Shown here: in pieces, positions 34,205-46,632 of the stretch
How the letters are laid out: each line of letters starts with the position of its first letter
Numbering within the stretch: the first letter of the stretch is position 1
Position numbers and translations under genes: made by a program
Assembly (NCBI GenBank): GCA_018257865.1
Contig: JAEUBA010000015.1
Location: 372,001-436,000 of the forward strand
Origin: Stereocaulon alpinum
Taxonomy: Eukaryota; Ascomycota; Lecanoromycetes; Lecanorales; Stereocaulaceae
Length of the DNA: 64,000 bases
Reading direction: 5' to 3'
The notes under the pieces: generated by a model
What the model saw: only the letters and a program-made list of their open reading frames with translations
What the model was told of the DNA's origin: nothing
Database searches by the model: none

Positions 34205-37200
34205 TCACTCCAACTCAGAAGCTCTTTCCTGCTCGCCGGCAGTCGCTTCGACTTCGTTGGCTTCTGTCGCCCCTTTGCTCTTCTCCATATTCTCGGATCT
34301 TGCTTTCAAAGCAAGCCTTTCATCAATCATCTTCGCCAGATATACGTCCAGAAGGTCGCCTGCCATAGTCTCGTTGCCCACTCTATTCCTCCTAGTCTTC
34401 TCACTTAATGCATCAAGGGCAAGGCCAAGCTCAGCTTCTAATTCTTGTCCCGTACCAGGATTGAGCTTCTCAGCTGCTGCTGAGGCGATCCTTTTCCGGA
34501 ATGTCTGCACAGCCTTACAGAGTTGTTCAGCAGAGTTGTTTAGGTCGTTCAGATTGGCCGTACTCTTGCTACGACGTCGGTCATCGAGCGATGGACGTTT
34601 GATTTTGGCGCTTGGCTTGTTTTGCGGGCTTGGTCCGGTAGGTGAGTATTCTTGAGAGGACCTACGATCGAATCTCCCGCGAGCTGGGGATATAGGAGAG
34701 TTCATACCGTTTGGCAGCGATGGCCGGGCAAGCTTCGGCGTAGCAGCTAGCGAGAACCTCGAGGTCTTGCGCCGGACTCGAGATGGGGAGGGAGCCCGAC
34801 TTATTGGTGAGACTGTGTCGCCATCACTTTCCAAAGACTTTTGGAAGTCCGAGAGCTCCGCCTTCGAGAGGATTCGTCTCAACGGCTGAGTCGGAATTCC
34901 CTTCGCTTTTGGGAGTGTTTCAACATCATTGGCACCATTCTGAATTTCATCAGGCCCGCTATTCCTTCGCAGATGCGAAAACAACTCCCACGTCATAACC
35001 GTACCGTCAAGGCCACAGCTGATTAGATAATTACGCCTGGATCTATTGCTCATAGGCTCCTGAATGAGCTTGATGGCCGACACTGCCAATTGCCCATATT
35101 CCCTAGTAAGAAGCGAACCAGAATCATAGTCGTGAATCCTAATGGATTTGTCTGTCGAAGATACACCAAGAAGCAACTGCGAGCCTATCGCTTCGCCCAA
35201 ATTGTGTACTTCTAGTGAGCTCATAATCACGCTGTCGCCAGTGGCCGGATCCGAAGCTTTGAAGCTGTGTAGAAGACGTCCGGAAGAGATGTCATATCTT
35301 TGGATCTGACGGTCCATCGTGGAGATTACTACAACGTTCGGCTCCGCCGGCACGTCTGTGAAGGAGACAGGACTTGCTTTGAGGTTGATGACCCGCATTA
35401 GAATGTAGGCTAATGATCCGTCCTCGCCGGATGCCATTTTTCGTACGATGACTGTTCGATCCGAGGAGATTGAAAGAAGTGTGGACGGCCCGTCTAAGAA
35501 GGTAAGGTCTCCTATTGCAGCCGCATGATCGTCCAATGTTTGGAAGAGAATCAGTTCCAGACCAGCTTTGTAAAAAAGCTGCAAAGTCCTATCTCTTCCG
35601 CAAGTAGCAACAATAGTCTGGCTCTCTGTTTGGGTGAGAGCTATGCCATTGATGTCACAATTGTGTGCCTGAACGGCGAAATTTTGATTCCGAGATCGAT
35701 CAAGTAGCCTGGAGGGATGACATTAGCACGGTACTATCACTCGGTTTGCCCGGCTCGGGTCTTACCTCAAAACTCCAAGTCTGTCTCCGGAGACCAGACA
35801 GCTATCAGGATTGTAGGGAACAATCGTCTTCACTTCATTGGTATCGCCACCTTCCGGGCGGCTTGTTTGATCTAGAGGAATCTCTACACTGCCCACACAT
35901 GTACCATCAAACAGCCAGAAGAGCACAGTGCCTTTTGCAGAAAAAGTGAAGAAATCGGGGCTGTCAGCTTCGGACTTCGGAAGGAGGCTGCGCACCCCAA
36001 GCACAGCACTTTCATGAGCTGGTAGTTTCTTGAGAACTGTACTCAAGGCTAGGGTCGAGCTGAGCGCCTCAGCTGTCCTAAGTTCCATAATCCGATTAGC
36101 GTCAACAGAAATGATCCGTCCACGTACAAGACCCAAGGCCAATGTGATAGGTCGCTTCTCCATGTTGGGCGCCTGCTTCGACTGAAGAAAATGCAATGCC
36201 GCGGCGGGGGCCAATGATTGACTTGATTTAGTCAAGTCATCCAAGCTCATGGGACTTGTGACACCTCCTTCCCCCGCGATCCAGACTAAGTCTTCGTCGC
36301 TATCAAATGTGACACAGTGAATTCTGAATTCGGCCCGAGCGACCCTTTCGAGCCTTTGCGTGCAGTCAGTGTCGTCGAGTAGGCAGATGTCGCCCTGGGC
36401 AGTACATAGAATCGCTTTGGAATCAGAGACTGCAACAGCAGCCGTAAAGGTAGCATCGATGAGCTCTCCAAGAAGGCAATTCCGACCAGAGAAGGTCCTG
36501 GGGTTGAGGCTTCCTGGTGGGCCGGCAAGGCTGTTCTCCAATTCAAGCCGTGTTTTTGAAGGTGAAACAGGCGTCGCTCGTTCGAGTCTCCATACCTTGA
36601 CATGGCGAATCCCGATACTGACCACACTCGAGCCCATCCATATCACGCAAATCACGTTGCTGCACTTGTTGCTAGAATGCAGTCTTGCCATACCGGTCTT
36701 AACATTGATGGAATATATCAACACAAAACCATCGTAGCCGTTCCCCAGGGTGCAAAGCCATCTAGAGTCTGGAGAGAAGGCAACTGAGGACACGCCAAAA
36801 CTATGGTCACTGAGTACAGATAAAGGGACGTCTGAGGGTGCATCGGACGCGGTAGAGAATAGGATCACTCTCGGATTATATCCGGTCTGCATGCATCTAT
36901 TAGAGCCGATCAACTATGATAGCCGTAGTGACTAACCTCTCCAACAGCCAGGAACTTGCCACAGCGACTCAGCGATACGCATGTGCTCTCTCTACTTCGG
37001 TTCCCAGCTCTACTCTGGCCTTGAGCATCTGCCGCATATTCCAGGGATGTGGGGGACCCGAGACCATATCCTGCATCCTTCAAAGGTGAGGTTTGGCGGC
37101 TTCTTCCCGGCGTGTTCGGTGGTGTAGACGGATTGTAGAACGATGGCGTTACATTTACAGGTGAGACGTTGGGTCTAGCTCGGAACAATCGCTGGGTAAT

Positions 37201-37449
37201 ATGGAGGTCCTCGGCTACCTGCGAGATTATGGCAGCGGGGCCTGCGCAGCAGACAAAGGTGTGATGTGCGGCATTCGTATCGAAAGCATTGGCTGAGCTT
37301 GTTGTAGTTCCAACAACATGTTTGAGAGTCAATTGTAAGCCATTGTCTTCTCGAGCTTGCTTCACAGGTGTATGAGTGGGGGTGATGGTGGGATGGAACC
37401 TGTTCTTCGGTGTAAGCCTCAGGCTTGCAGCGTGGCCAATCACATTCAT
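34205..37449 (-). CDS. WD40-repeat protein of the MABP1/WDR62 type
   Basis: Exons 37449-36937, 36886-35766 and 35708-34205 give 3138 nt, or 1045 aa. After an N-terminal region (LRLTPKNRFHPTIT, then TFVCCAGPAAII and CVSLSRCGKFLAVGE) come two WD40 propellers: VSSVAFSPDSRWLCTLG, HVKVWRLE, GTVLFWLFDG, HNCDINGIALTQTESQTIVA, SSDRTVIVRKM and ISCGLDGTVMTWELF. A Ser/Pro-rich basic linker follows, then a helical C-terminus (NNSAEQLCKAVQTFRKRIAS). This layout matches fungal homologues of mitogen-activated-protein-kinase-binding protein 1 and WDR62. It is likely a scaffold; partners cannot be read from sequence. The start ATG fits the family. Confidence 0.8.
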
Positions 37450-38071
37450 CCTGGTTTGGGAGGGCGGCTAGGGCTGTGCAACATCGAGTCGCCGAGCAGG
37501 TTCAGCCACAAGAGATGTTGAGCCAGGAAATGTTGCTCAAAAGTATCATTATTGTTCATGCCGGTGGTAAAGAGATGCTTGATCCTAGATTTCCAACCCC
37601 AGAAAAATTCATGCACGCACAGCTGTCAGGACGCGTGCAAATGGTCAGATAGAGCGAAAGAGTGACAGTGATAGGATGCGGACAAGGAGCGGCCTCAGGT
37701 CCATTGTACAGATCCGCGTTCTTAAATTGTTTACAATCCGCATTACAGTTTGCGCCTATCTAGAGGACTTTATGAACAGGACGACATGTGGAAGCCCTAG
37801 CCCTAAAGGGCGTTCTTAGTAGCCTCGCCCTTTCCCATCCACGCCATCCACATTCTCCAAAGAAATAATTTATACAAAGACTACTTTCCAAAAAGAGTCC
37901 TAATGTTCTGTATATGCCCATTGCTTTCTCTGGGTAGTCGGTCTGGACTGACTCATTGGAAATCGCAATTGGTTGCATGCGGTATGCCCCTACTAAGTCA
38001 CGACGGGTGTCGATGCTCGCCGACCATATGAGCTCCACAACGTGGAGTGATTCGCAGCCTGAATCAGGACC
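37450..38071. promoter_or_regulatory. Divergent promoter region
   Basis: 622 nt between the WD40 gene (minus) and RGP1 (plus). It contains an AGCCCTAGCCCTAA motif at 37793-37806. No other named element is seen. Confidence 0.4.
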
Positions 38072-40623
38072 ATGTCAAATATTCGTGTATCTGTGCAATG
38101 GAAGAACTCAACAGTCTTCGCAGGAGAGGAGATCGAGTGTACGATAACATTCCAAAACGTTTCACAAGCACGCAACCTCCGCCGTTCCCCTTCACCCTCA
38201 CAACTTCGAGGTCAGACTTCGCATCGCGACCGATGGAAAGAGACTCTGCCCGTACGCCCTGGACACATGCCTGGAACACCGACTCACAGGAGCTCGTCCT
38301 CGCTGTCTGGGCTTTCCCCATCCACTGTCAGGATGCACAAACCATCACCGTCCCTTAGCACATCGAACGGCTTCCCGAAAGCTCCAATTTCTGGTATGAG
38401 CGATAGCGTTTCTGGGACAACAAGAGGAGGAGAGAACAAGCACAGGAGATCGGTCTCGATCGTCTCTCTAGGAGGTGAGGCCGTCGATGAAGGCCTTCCA
38501 CGCAGTCCGCAACTGAACTTTCAACGCCCTGCTGGTGGTCACACCCGCTCTGCGAGTCTACAGGTATTGCCTAGAAGGACAGCCATGTTGACTGGGGGCA
38601 TGTCACCGGGTGGGCAGACTGTCCCATACACTAAGACACAAGCTAATGACATATTCAGGGACAGCAAATGAACGTGCGTTCACCGTACCTTCTCCCATGT
38701 TTCGAGCGTCCTCCACCTTTGCTGAACAGAGGCCGAGCTTATACGATGCATCGCGATCAAGCCCCCAAATAGCCGCAGATGATGGGCTGGCGCCCCCATT
38801 GTCTGGAAAAATCAACCGGGGCTCCCTTTCAGGCTTTAGATTTCCTCTGGTCCCGGCTTCCATAGACGAAGTAGCCGGACAAGCCTCTGCATCTTACAGC
38901 GGAAGACCTTCCGAGTCTATTGGGAGAGCGCTATCACCTAGATCCAATGGACCCGGCAAGGGACTTGATCAGCTCAACCCCGCTACAAGAATTCTGTCTC
39001 CTGGCAGTGTCAATGGCACACCACGGAGCAGTGGCGAATTCTACTCTATGAGCAACAATTCTACCGAAACCTTGGCTTCTGAGTACATAGCTCCTGAAAT
39101 TAATCGTCTGATACATAGGCCAGCATATAGCCGTCAAGGGTCAACCCTCGCGCCAATGAAGATTTCCCAACCCGAAGTGTTAATGATGGGTTACGGACAG
39201 ATCATGGGTTCTTTTACCATTGATGGGTCCTTAGTCAATCAAAGTCCATTCGAGGAAGCCAAGAGAAAGGGCATCATTGGTGGCCAGGGTGGCGGAGGTG
39301 TGGTACGGAACGAGTCGGCGAAGCGAGATAGTGGGTTGCTCGGATCTTTCGGCTGGGGCAACATCGGCGAGTCTCTTGGAGGGCTCCTCGGAGGCAATGA
39401 ATTGAGCAGCATAAAGGAGACAAAGAGCAGCACTAACGCAAGGTCGATCCCCATATTATCGACGCCTCAGTCGATATTATTTGTAGATCTGCGACTAAAA
39501 CCAGGGGAGAGTAAAAGCTATACATATAGCCACCCTTTACCGAAAGGCATACCACCCACCCACAAGGGTCGAGCTATGAAGATCTCATACAGTCTTGTCG
39601 TGGGAACGCAGCGAGCAGCCAAGATAGCAGCACAACATCAAGTTCAGCATGCGGATATCCCGTTCAGGGTATTACCTAGCGTCAATGGTGAGAGCTGCTC
39701 ATTAGTTCTATCAACATCCGATTGACATTTTTTTAGGTCAGGGTGAAATTCTAGGCCATGATCTAATGTCGCCACATATCATTCTTTCTAATATCGCTTC
39801 CATTTCGAGCGTCGAAGGTTCCCCATCCTTCGACAAGCTCACAAAGGATGGTCCTCCTTCAGACAAGGCGAGTTCATCGTCGATTGAATTCCTCTCATAC
39901 GTGGAGAGCCTGCTAGATAAGCCTCACCAGAACCTTAGTCTTCTCTCGCCGACAGAGCCCGAATCCAGGTCTCGGACGCCCATGGCCGATGAGTCAAGCA
40001 CAGTGAAAGAATCCGTCGACCTTGCCATACTCAGAAGTAATATTGCAACCTCATCAGCACGAGGTGCAAACCGATTCGAGATAACAAGGAGTGGAGATCG
40101 AGTAGCGGTGATCATGCTAGCCCGACCAGCTTATCGTTTGGGCGAGACTATCCCTGTAGCCATTAATTTTGCAGACTCGGACATCTCATGCTATTCTTTA
40201 CATGCTACCCTGGAATCTTCGGAGACAATTGATCCAGCAATAGCTTTGCGCTCGAAAGCTAGCATCTACAGGGCCACGAGGCGTATTCATGCTTCTCTAT
40301 TCGATTCTACAATATGTGCCAAAAAGGTCCTGTTCAACCCAATGATTCCAGTCAACTCGACACCAGAATTCATCACGTCCGGTATAAGCCTGGAATGGAG
40401 ACTGCGATTTGAATTCGTCACGAGTCGGTTTGGGGATGCCGAGGAATTCGATGAAGATGTCAATGATCTCATGGAAGAGGTTGCTAGAGACGAGCGGGGC
40501 AGTGTCAAGGCTGCCGTGCAGGGACTTCCCTGCGAGAGTTTTGAGGTTAGCGTTCCTGTGCGAGTCTATGGGAATACGTCGGGCTTCGACGAAAAGACTG
40601 AGGCTGGCGATTTTCCGATCTGA
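38072..40623 (+). CDS. RGP1: RGP1-like subunit of the Ric1-Rgp1 GEF for Ypt6/Rab6
   Basis: Exons 38072-38609, 38659-39687 and 39737-40623 give 2454 nt, or 817 aa. The start MSNIRVSVQWKNSTVFAGEE and CTITFQNVS is the arrestin-like N-terminal strand pair of Rgp1. A Ser/Pro-rich linker separates it from MMGYGQIMGSFTIDGSLV and QSILFVDLRLKPGESKSYTY, then AMKISYSLVVGTQRA. The C-terminal part has FEITRSGDRVAVIMLARPAY and RLGETIPVAINF. With Ric1 it activates Ypt6 at the Golgi for endosome-to-Golgi traffic. The protein is larger than yeast Rgp1 (663 aa) mainly through the disordered linkers, as usual in filamentous ascomycetes. Confidence 0.9.
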
Positions 40624-41645
40624 ACTCTACATTTTCGTGCGAAGGCCTAGAACACCTGCACATATTTGAAGAGCAGGGCGGAGACGGTGTTGGAAGGGTG
40701 AGCACGAAGACTCTCTGATGGGTATGCACACTCACGACCACCTGTCTGCTGCACGCTTCTCCGTGGTTGCGCTATGATGGACCAACAGGAAGGGCCTGGA
40801 TGAGAGGCGCAGGCAAACCACATGGCCGAAGCTTTCAACAGAGCATGCCAAGTTGGACCAGCTGGGCATGGGATCCCTGGATATTGAACCTTGGCTGACC
40901 GACAAGATTCCCAATAACATCCCGCCGGTCAGACGTATTAGGTGTTTTCCAGCATTCATCGAGCTGTTGGGAATGCCTGTCGGCCAAGATGACGCATGTT
41001 GATGAACCATCGAGGATCATAACAGCATATGTAAAGGATTACAGGGAACTAAACTTTGGTTTCTCGTGTACTATAACATTTTGTAATAGCAAATCATCAA
41101 GTCTGGACACTGACTATTGGACTAAACATTCTCGCAATGTGATAAGTAGGCCATTCCTGCAGAAAGTGAAGCGCACTACATCCAACAATATCTTACTCTA
41201 ATGGGAATTCTACCGACAGGAATACCTCACAGCCATGCAATGAGACAAGTCTTCCCTGCATGGTATACTGGAGTACTCTAGTATTTCAATTGCAAGACTT
41301 GGGGGTGGTGAAGGCTGGCGTGATTGGGCGGGTGAGTTCCGCGCGGCAGCGTTTCCGAGCCGATGAAAAAAGTCAACATTCAAGTAAATAGAATGCGTGC
41401 ATGCACCACCACAAACACTTCACGAATCACGACGGCTCTTGCGATTGAATAGAGAAATCGCTAGCTAATTTACGCTTTCTTAGCAAATAGCCTCTACCTG
41501 GTGCGCCGCTTGCCTGTGAGTGAGAACCTATGCAAGCTATATGACTTAGTTCGAGACGTCTACTATCAATGTCTCCTGGCTGACGCAAAGGAATGCAGTG
41601 ACTGCTCTCAATGAGTACTGAATTGCAAGCTTTTTGAACCTCAAG
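40624..41645. other. Intergenic, MOB1 upstream region
   Basis: 1.0 kb between two plus-strand genes. No frame with recognisable content. The right part is a typical promoter and leader of the MOB1 gene. Confidence 0.45.
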
Positions 41646-42669
41646 ATGGCTTCCTTCATCACTACAATGTTCGTCTCTACCCCATTTTCATACATTGCCT
41701 CCAAGCCGCTGCCAGTTGTAACCACGCCAATCCAATCTGTCCCATACCACGCTTCATCTACTACTCGTGTTGCAGCGCAGCTCGATTCAGCATCAGCACT
41801 TTCCACAGAAAACCACGAATATAGGAATGTCTGCTTACAAAATGATGCGTCTAGAAATGCGAGAACAAGGGGACAATTCAAGCCCAGGAATACAAACAAG
41901 GGAACCAGCAGCTATCAGCTCCGTCAATTCGCAGAGGCAACTTTAGGGAGTGGGAGCTTGAGGAAGGCTGTGATGTTACCTGAAGGAGAGGACTTGAATG
42001 AATGGTTAGCTGTCAATGGTGAGAGAATATCTGCACTGGTCGAGTCTGGCTACCTCCAATGTTTATGATTGACAACTCATCGTGGAATGGTAGTCGTCGA
42101 CTTCTACAACCAGATCAACCTCCTCTACGGTTCTATCACGGAATTCTGCTCCCCACAGTCGTGCCCAGAGATGAAGGCTACGGATGAGTGAGTATTTCGC
42201 AACTGTCCTCTTTCTTGGCACATTGCTTACCGGACTCAGATTTGAGTATCTGTGGCAAGATTCAGAGAACTTCAAGCGACCTACCAAAATGCCTGCTCCC
42301 GAATACGTTGAGCACTTGATGGCGTGGGTTCAAAGTAACATCGATAACGAGTCGATGTTTCCCAGCAGGATAGGTGCGGTTTCGTACCTGGAATCTCACT
42401 CTCGCGATACTAACAGCAGATACCTAGGTGTCGCCTTCCCAAAAACATTTCCAGTCTTGATTCGCCAGCTTTTTAAGCGACTTTACAGAGTCTACGCGCA
42501 TATATACTGTCACCATTACCCGGTTGTTGTTCAGCTTGGACTTGAGCCACATCTGAACACAAGCTTCAAGCACTACGTTCTCTTCATCGATGAGCATAGT
42601 TTGGCGAGTGGCAAGGACTTTTGGGGTCCTTTGGGAGACCTGGTCGACAGCATGTTGCGGAGCGATTAG
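41646..42669 (+). CDS. MOB1: MOB1 kinase activator
   Basis: Exons 41646-41668, 41855-42018, 42094-42187, 42240-42373 and 42428-42669 give 657 nt, or 218 aa, the normal family length. The start MASFITTINARTRGQFKPRN is split by a 186-nt first intron. The core has GTSSYQLRQFAEATLGSGSL, NEWLAVNVVDFYNQINLLYG, EFCSPQSCPEM, the zinc-site HIYCHHYP and the end FWGPLGDLVDSMLRSD. MOB1 binds and activates NDR/LATS-type kinases (Dbf2/Sid2) in the mitotic-exit and septation network. The 5' exon is easily missed because an upstream TTG frame overlaps it. Confidence 0.95.
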
Positions 42670-43102
42670 CCGGTCTCAGGCTCATCAAACGCAGTCTTCT
42701 TCTATGGATTATGCAGGCACGATATCCGGATTTTCAATGTATTCTAGGGGCTTAATGAACAACATGCATAGCGGAGCTCTGGAGAGCGATTTGAGGGATG
42801 TTATAGCTTCGGTAGACCTCATAGCCTAAGCCGGGGACGAGAGATCAATACATTAGATTCGAGAACAGGGTCTCTGTTACGAGTAAGAGTCTCAGATCGG
42901 AAACTCAGTGAAGATGTTGTACCGTTCAGGGCTGCATCGCTAGCTACGTAATGTGGAGATGCGAGAAAGGCAGGCTTTGATACGGGTATAACCTTCAATT
43001 GAGGACTGCGCCAAACCAACGGAAGCTTCCTCTCCATCCGATCTCACCCAGCTCCTCAGCAGCTGTTCTACCTATATCATATTTCCACGTCCTCCCGCCA
43101 AC
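42670..43102. other. Intergenic, ATP5 upstream region
   Basis: 433 nt between two plus-strand genes. No gene seen. Confidence 0.45.
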
Positions 43103-43985
43103 ATGCTGTCAAGACAAATGAGGGCAGTCTCTTCACGGGCGCCAGTGGTACGGACGCCGTGTATCATCGCCTCCCCATCCTTGAGAACCTATGCGCAGCC
43201 AGCTTCGACCCCAGACTCCAAGCCGCCCGTAGCTGTGTATGGCCTTGATGGAACATACGCGAGTGCCCTGGTAAGTCTAGATGGTGCCCATAGCTACTTC
43301 ATTCAGGTGTTGTCGCGCTGAACAAGTCCGTCAATGTTAACCCTCTATGGCCCTAGTATACTGCAGCAGTCAAGTCGTCCTCCTTAGAAACCGTCTCGAA
43401 ATCCCTCACAGCACTCTCCGAGGTGTTCAAAAAGGACAAACAGCTGCCTATCATCCTCACGGCCCCTACTCTGAGCGTGGGTGATAAGTCGCAAATCGTG
43501 CAAGAGCTACAGCGTCACATGGGAGGCCAGGATAAGGGAGATACTGTGAAAAACTTCTTGAAGACACTGGCGGATAATAACAGACTTGGGATATTGGAGG
43601 GCGTGTGCGAAAAATTCTCGACACTCATGGGTGCGGCTAGGGGCGAGGTTGATTTGACCATTACGAGCGCATCTGTAAGCGTCGAGGATGCTGGGTTGTG
43701 GTGATTGAATCTAACAAGGGCTTCACAGAAACTTGACCAGAAGACGCTACAACGGTTAGAGACCGCGGTGGCTAAGTCAGAATACAGCCAGGGCAAGAAG
43801 TTGAAGGTCGTCCCTAAGGTGTGTCTTAAGCACTCGCCTTAGCTCGTTACCTATATTGACTACTTTGCAAGGTCAATCCTGATATCAAGGGTGGATTGAT
43901 TGTCGAGGTTGGCGACCGCACAATCGATCTCAGCGTTTCGTCAAAGATTACGAAGATGAATAAGCTCTTGACTGATACACTATAG
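43103..43985 (+). CDS. ATP5: Mitochondrial ATP synthase subunit 5 (OSCP)
   Basis: Exons 43103-43270, 43357-43674, 43729-43818 and 43872-43985 give 690 nt, or 229 aa. The N-terminus MLSRQMRAVSSRAPVVRTPC is a mitochondrial presequence. PPVAVYGLDGTYASAL|YTAA, NFLKTLADNNRLGILEGVCE and the final VNPDIKGGLIVEVGDRTIDL with SSKITKMNKLL are the conserved OSCP/delta signature. It links F1 to the peripheral stalk of the F1Fo complex in the inner mitochondrial membrane. Confidence 0.95.
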
Positions 43986-44239
43986 GGAGCACAGAGTGGC
44001 ATTTGATATTAGGGCCAATATGAGGACGAGGACTCTACAGGAAATGGAACAAGCACATTGTTTTACAATGTACAATTACAAATCAAAACCCGGGAATATT
44101 TGACCTAATCTATGCTACATACTTGCGGTGTGATACCTCCGTTAAGCAAGTCGGCAATACGACTTGATCTTTGAAAGCCGATCATGATTTCATCTAGCTC
44201 TTGAACCATGGCTTGATACATTCACAATTTTCAAGACAT

Positions 44240-44895
44240 TCATGTCATCATCCCAGCCTCTGCAGCCCTGTTTTGGATGTAACTTTTACGGTGTGGGTTG
44301 TTCTCAAGGTCTGGCGCACGATTGAGAGGCGTCCACTTTGGCTCATCCTTGAAGAGTCGCATAGCCTTGATGTACTTAAATGCCCATCAGTCTTCTCCGC
44401 CGTCAATGCTCATCAGCCAAGGGCTACTCACGTTGTTACTATCGGTAGTGAACCGATGAAAAATCCCCGCAGGCAAGATGATCAAATCGTGCTTCTCCAA
44501 CCGAATTCGCACCCACTCATCCTTGGGATCTCTAACATCAAAGAATCCGTTCCCATCAAGTATATACCTGATTTCTTCATCCTCGTGCAAATGCTCGTTG
44601 AAAAACATCTTTACTTTCTCCTCGTAGAAGGTGCCCATTTTGTCGGGAGAGACGGTGATTTCATCTCTATTCTTGTAGGAGCGTTGCTCAGCGATATCGT
44701 CGACGGCAGAGATACTGGGGCAGCGATGATAGAGGACACCGAGTTGGGTGAGGTACGAGGTAGATACTTCGCGGCCGGAATCGTGGTCGAGACGTTGGTC
44801 GCCCTAAGTGGGGGGAGTGAGCTGGGTGGGGTGGAGTGGGAAATGGGGAGATGAAGAGGGCTTACTTCGGCATCGTCGTAATAGTAGGCTTTCAT
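44240..44895 (-). CDS. ADI1: Acireductone dioxygenase (methionine salvage)
   Basis: Exons 44895-44866, 44803-44432 and 44374-44240 give 537 nt, or 178 aa, the family length. MKAYYYDDAE is joined to GDQRLDHDSGR and LTQLGVLYHRCP. The cupin metal site HLHEDEEIRYILDGNGFFDV supplies His, His and Glu, and the last His is in PAGIFHRFT. The third exon gives AMRLFKDEPKWTPLNR. The enzyme oxidises acireductone to the keto-acid precursor of methionine in the methylthioadenosine cycle; the metal bound decides the product. It is convergent with ATP5, 254 nt away. Confidence 0.95.
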
Positions 44896-45471
44896 GATCG
44901 TTAACAAGTCCAATGGCGTTCAGCAATGCAAAGGTGTGAATGTTGAAAGTTCGGGGAAGACAAGTTAGCTCTGACCACGTCAGAGGTACTTGGTAGCTAT
45001 GGAGCCCCCACCACTACTAGGATCCAGCCAATTAATGACTGAGCACTAATTCTACAGGCAATGATCCAACCTTGATCCGAGAGTATGTGCTTGTACCATC
45101 AATCATGATTTAGTCTGCACAGAGACTCTCTCCACCGGCATTTAGGTGCCGTGTTGATGTGGTCGGTATCAGCATAGGGACTTTCATTCAAATTCCAAGC
45201 CCCAACCCTAACTAGGAATCTGCGACCTAGGATTGAAGCTACCGCCTTGCCTAACACTAGCCTTATTCCAACGTTTCCTACATTCTTTGACGTGCATTCC
45301 GATGAACCTCTCGAAACTGTACCTGTGTTACTAATCCCGAGATTTTATCCCAGAGGTACATAGTGGGTATTGCACCTTCATCGAACCTCTTACAAATACT
45401 TGTTTGCATGTCTGGTTCATAATTGAATCTACTGTCAATCGTCAAGGTCTGAATTTTGTGCTTTATCTGCA
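44896..45471. promoter_or_regulatory. Divergent promoter region
   Basis: 576 nt between ADI1 (minus) and the 2EXR-type gene (plus). No named element is seen. Confidence 0.4.
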
Positions 45472-46632
45472 ATGTCTATCTCATCTTTGTCCACTTATTC
45501 CCCACATGACAAGACCATCGATCTTACCGGGCCTGAAACAACACCTGAAGCATCAAGCGCGTTAGGACCGAGACGGCCATCGCTGCTAGTTGATCTAACA
45601 GACTCTGCTGACGAAATGCCGATCTTGCCACAAGACCATATGCACACCGTTGTCGACCTTGTTCCTCCCTTTGGGATAAACCTCACAGGAAACGAGCCAA
45701 GACCTGATGAAAAGAGAAGGTTCAAGGATGCTACCAGTCCGCCTAGTCATTGTCGAAAGATTTCTACCTCTCAAGTACAAGCTGGTAGAGCGGACGTGAA
45801 GCCAGAAGAATATGAATCGATGATTCGGCAACAGTTCCATATGCATCCAGACGAACTAACCTTTTCGTCATCTCTGAGCCCGCCGTGGCAGCCAGAGTCG
45901 CCAGCTATATCTCAACAACGCGCTCGAAGGTCGCTCAAAATGCCGTTCAAGCCGTTGCCATTTATGAATTTCCCACCTGAGATTAGAAATCTTGTTTACA
46001 GGTTTCTCCTGACCACACCCAGAAGTCCTATCGAGCTTCCAGAGCTTACGGGTCGCAATGGAGCAGCCCATAGGGCTCGGTGGGCGAATTGCATAAATTC
46101 GAAGATGAGACGAGACCATAAGACCATCTTTCTAGAAATCCTCGAGACTTGTAAACAGATCCATGACGAAGCGAGTGGCATACTCTACGGCTGCAACGTC
46201 TTCAAATATCGGAGTCATCCCCGTGCAAAATCGAGACTTGTGGTGCTACCGACCCGCCACCTGCAGCTCCTCAAACACATCAAGATATCTGTGATCACTC
46301 GAGGGCGTCAAATGGAGCAGGACAGGCAAGTTGCAGACCTTGTCAAGCACTTCGTGAAGGATGGCCTGATGCTGGAGACGTTCGAGATTACATGGTGGGG
46401 AGAAGACCGGTACCATCTTCGAGAGGACAGTGCAATGTGCCACGCGCTTCGAAGTCTGGTAGTGGAGAAGCACTTCTCCATCAAGGTTATTGGAGAGGCA
46501 AGGATGGAAAAAGCGATGGAGGATAAGCTGGAGCATGTTCTTCTCCTGAATGGGGTAAATGGATGGAATATTCAGCGACCAATTAAGGATGATGGAGAAG
46601 AGCTAAGCGATGGGGAAGGACGACTGTCGTAG
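45472..46632 (+). CDS. 2EXR/F-box-like domain protein with SUMO-interaction-like motifs
   Basis: A single exon of 386 aa from ATG. The N-terminal ~65 residues hold three short hydrophobic-acidic motifs: TIDLTG, LLVDLTDSADE and TVVDLVPP. The first two fit the SUMO-interaction pattern V/I-D-L-T, the second with following acids. After a Ser/Pro-rich linker, FMNFPPEIRNLVYRFLL (residues ~160-180) is the start of a 2EXR-type (F-box-like) domain. It continues with FLEILETCKQIHDEASGILY and YGCNVFKYR, found in a large fungal family. The C-terminus is acidic. The combination suggests a nuclear adaptor protein; no catalytic residues are seen. Confidence 0.75.
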   Translation: MSISSLSTYSPHDKTIDLTGPETTPEASSALGPRRPSLLVDLTDSADEMPILPQDHMHTVVDLVPPFGINLTGNEPRPDEKRRFKDATSPPSHCRKISTSQVQAGRADVKPEEYESMIRQQFHMHPDELTFSSSLSPPWQPESPAISQQRARRSLKMPFKPLPFMNFPPEIRNLVYRFLLTTPRSPIELPELTGRNGAAHRARWANCINSKMRRDHKTIFLEILETCKQIHDEASGILYGCNVFKYRSHPRAKSRLVVLPTRHLQLLKHIKISVITRGRQMEQDRQVADLVKHFVKDGLMLETFEITWWGEDRYHLREDSAMCHALRSLVVEKHFSIKVIGEARMEKAMEDKLEHVLLLNGVNGWNIQRPIKDDGEELSDGEGRLS

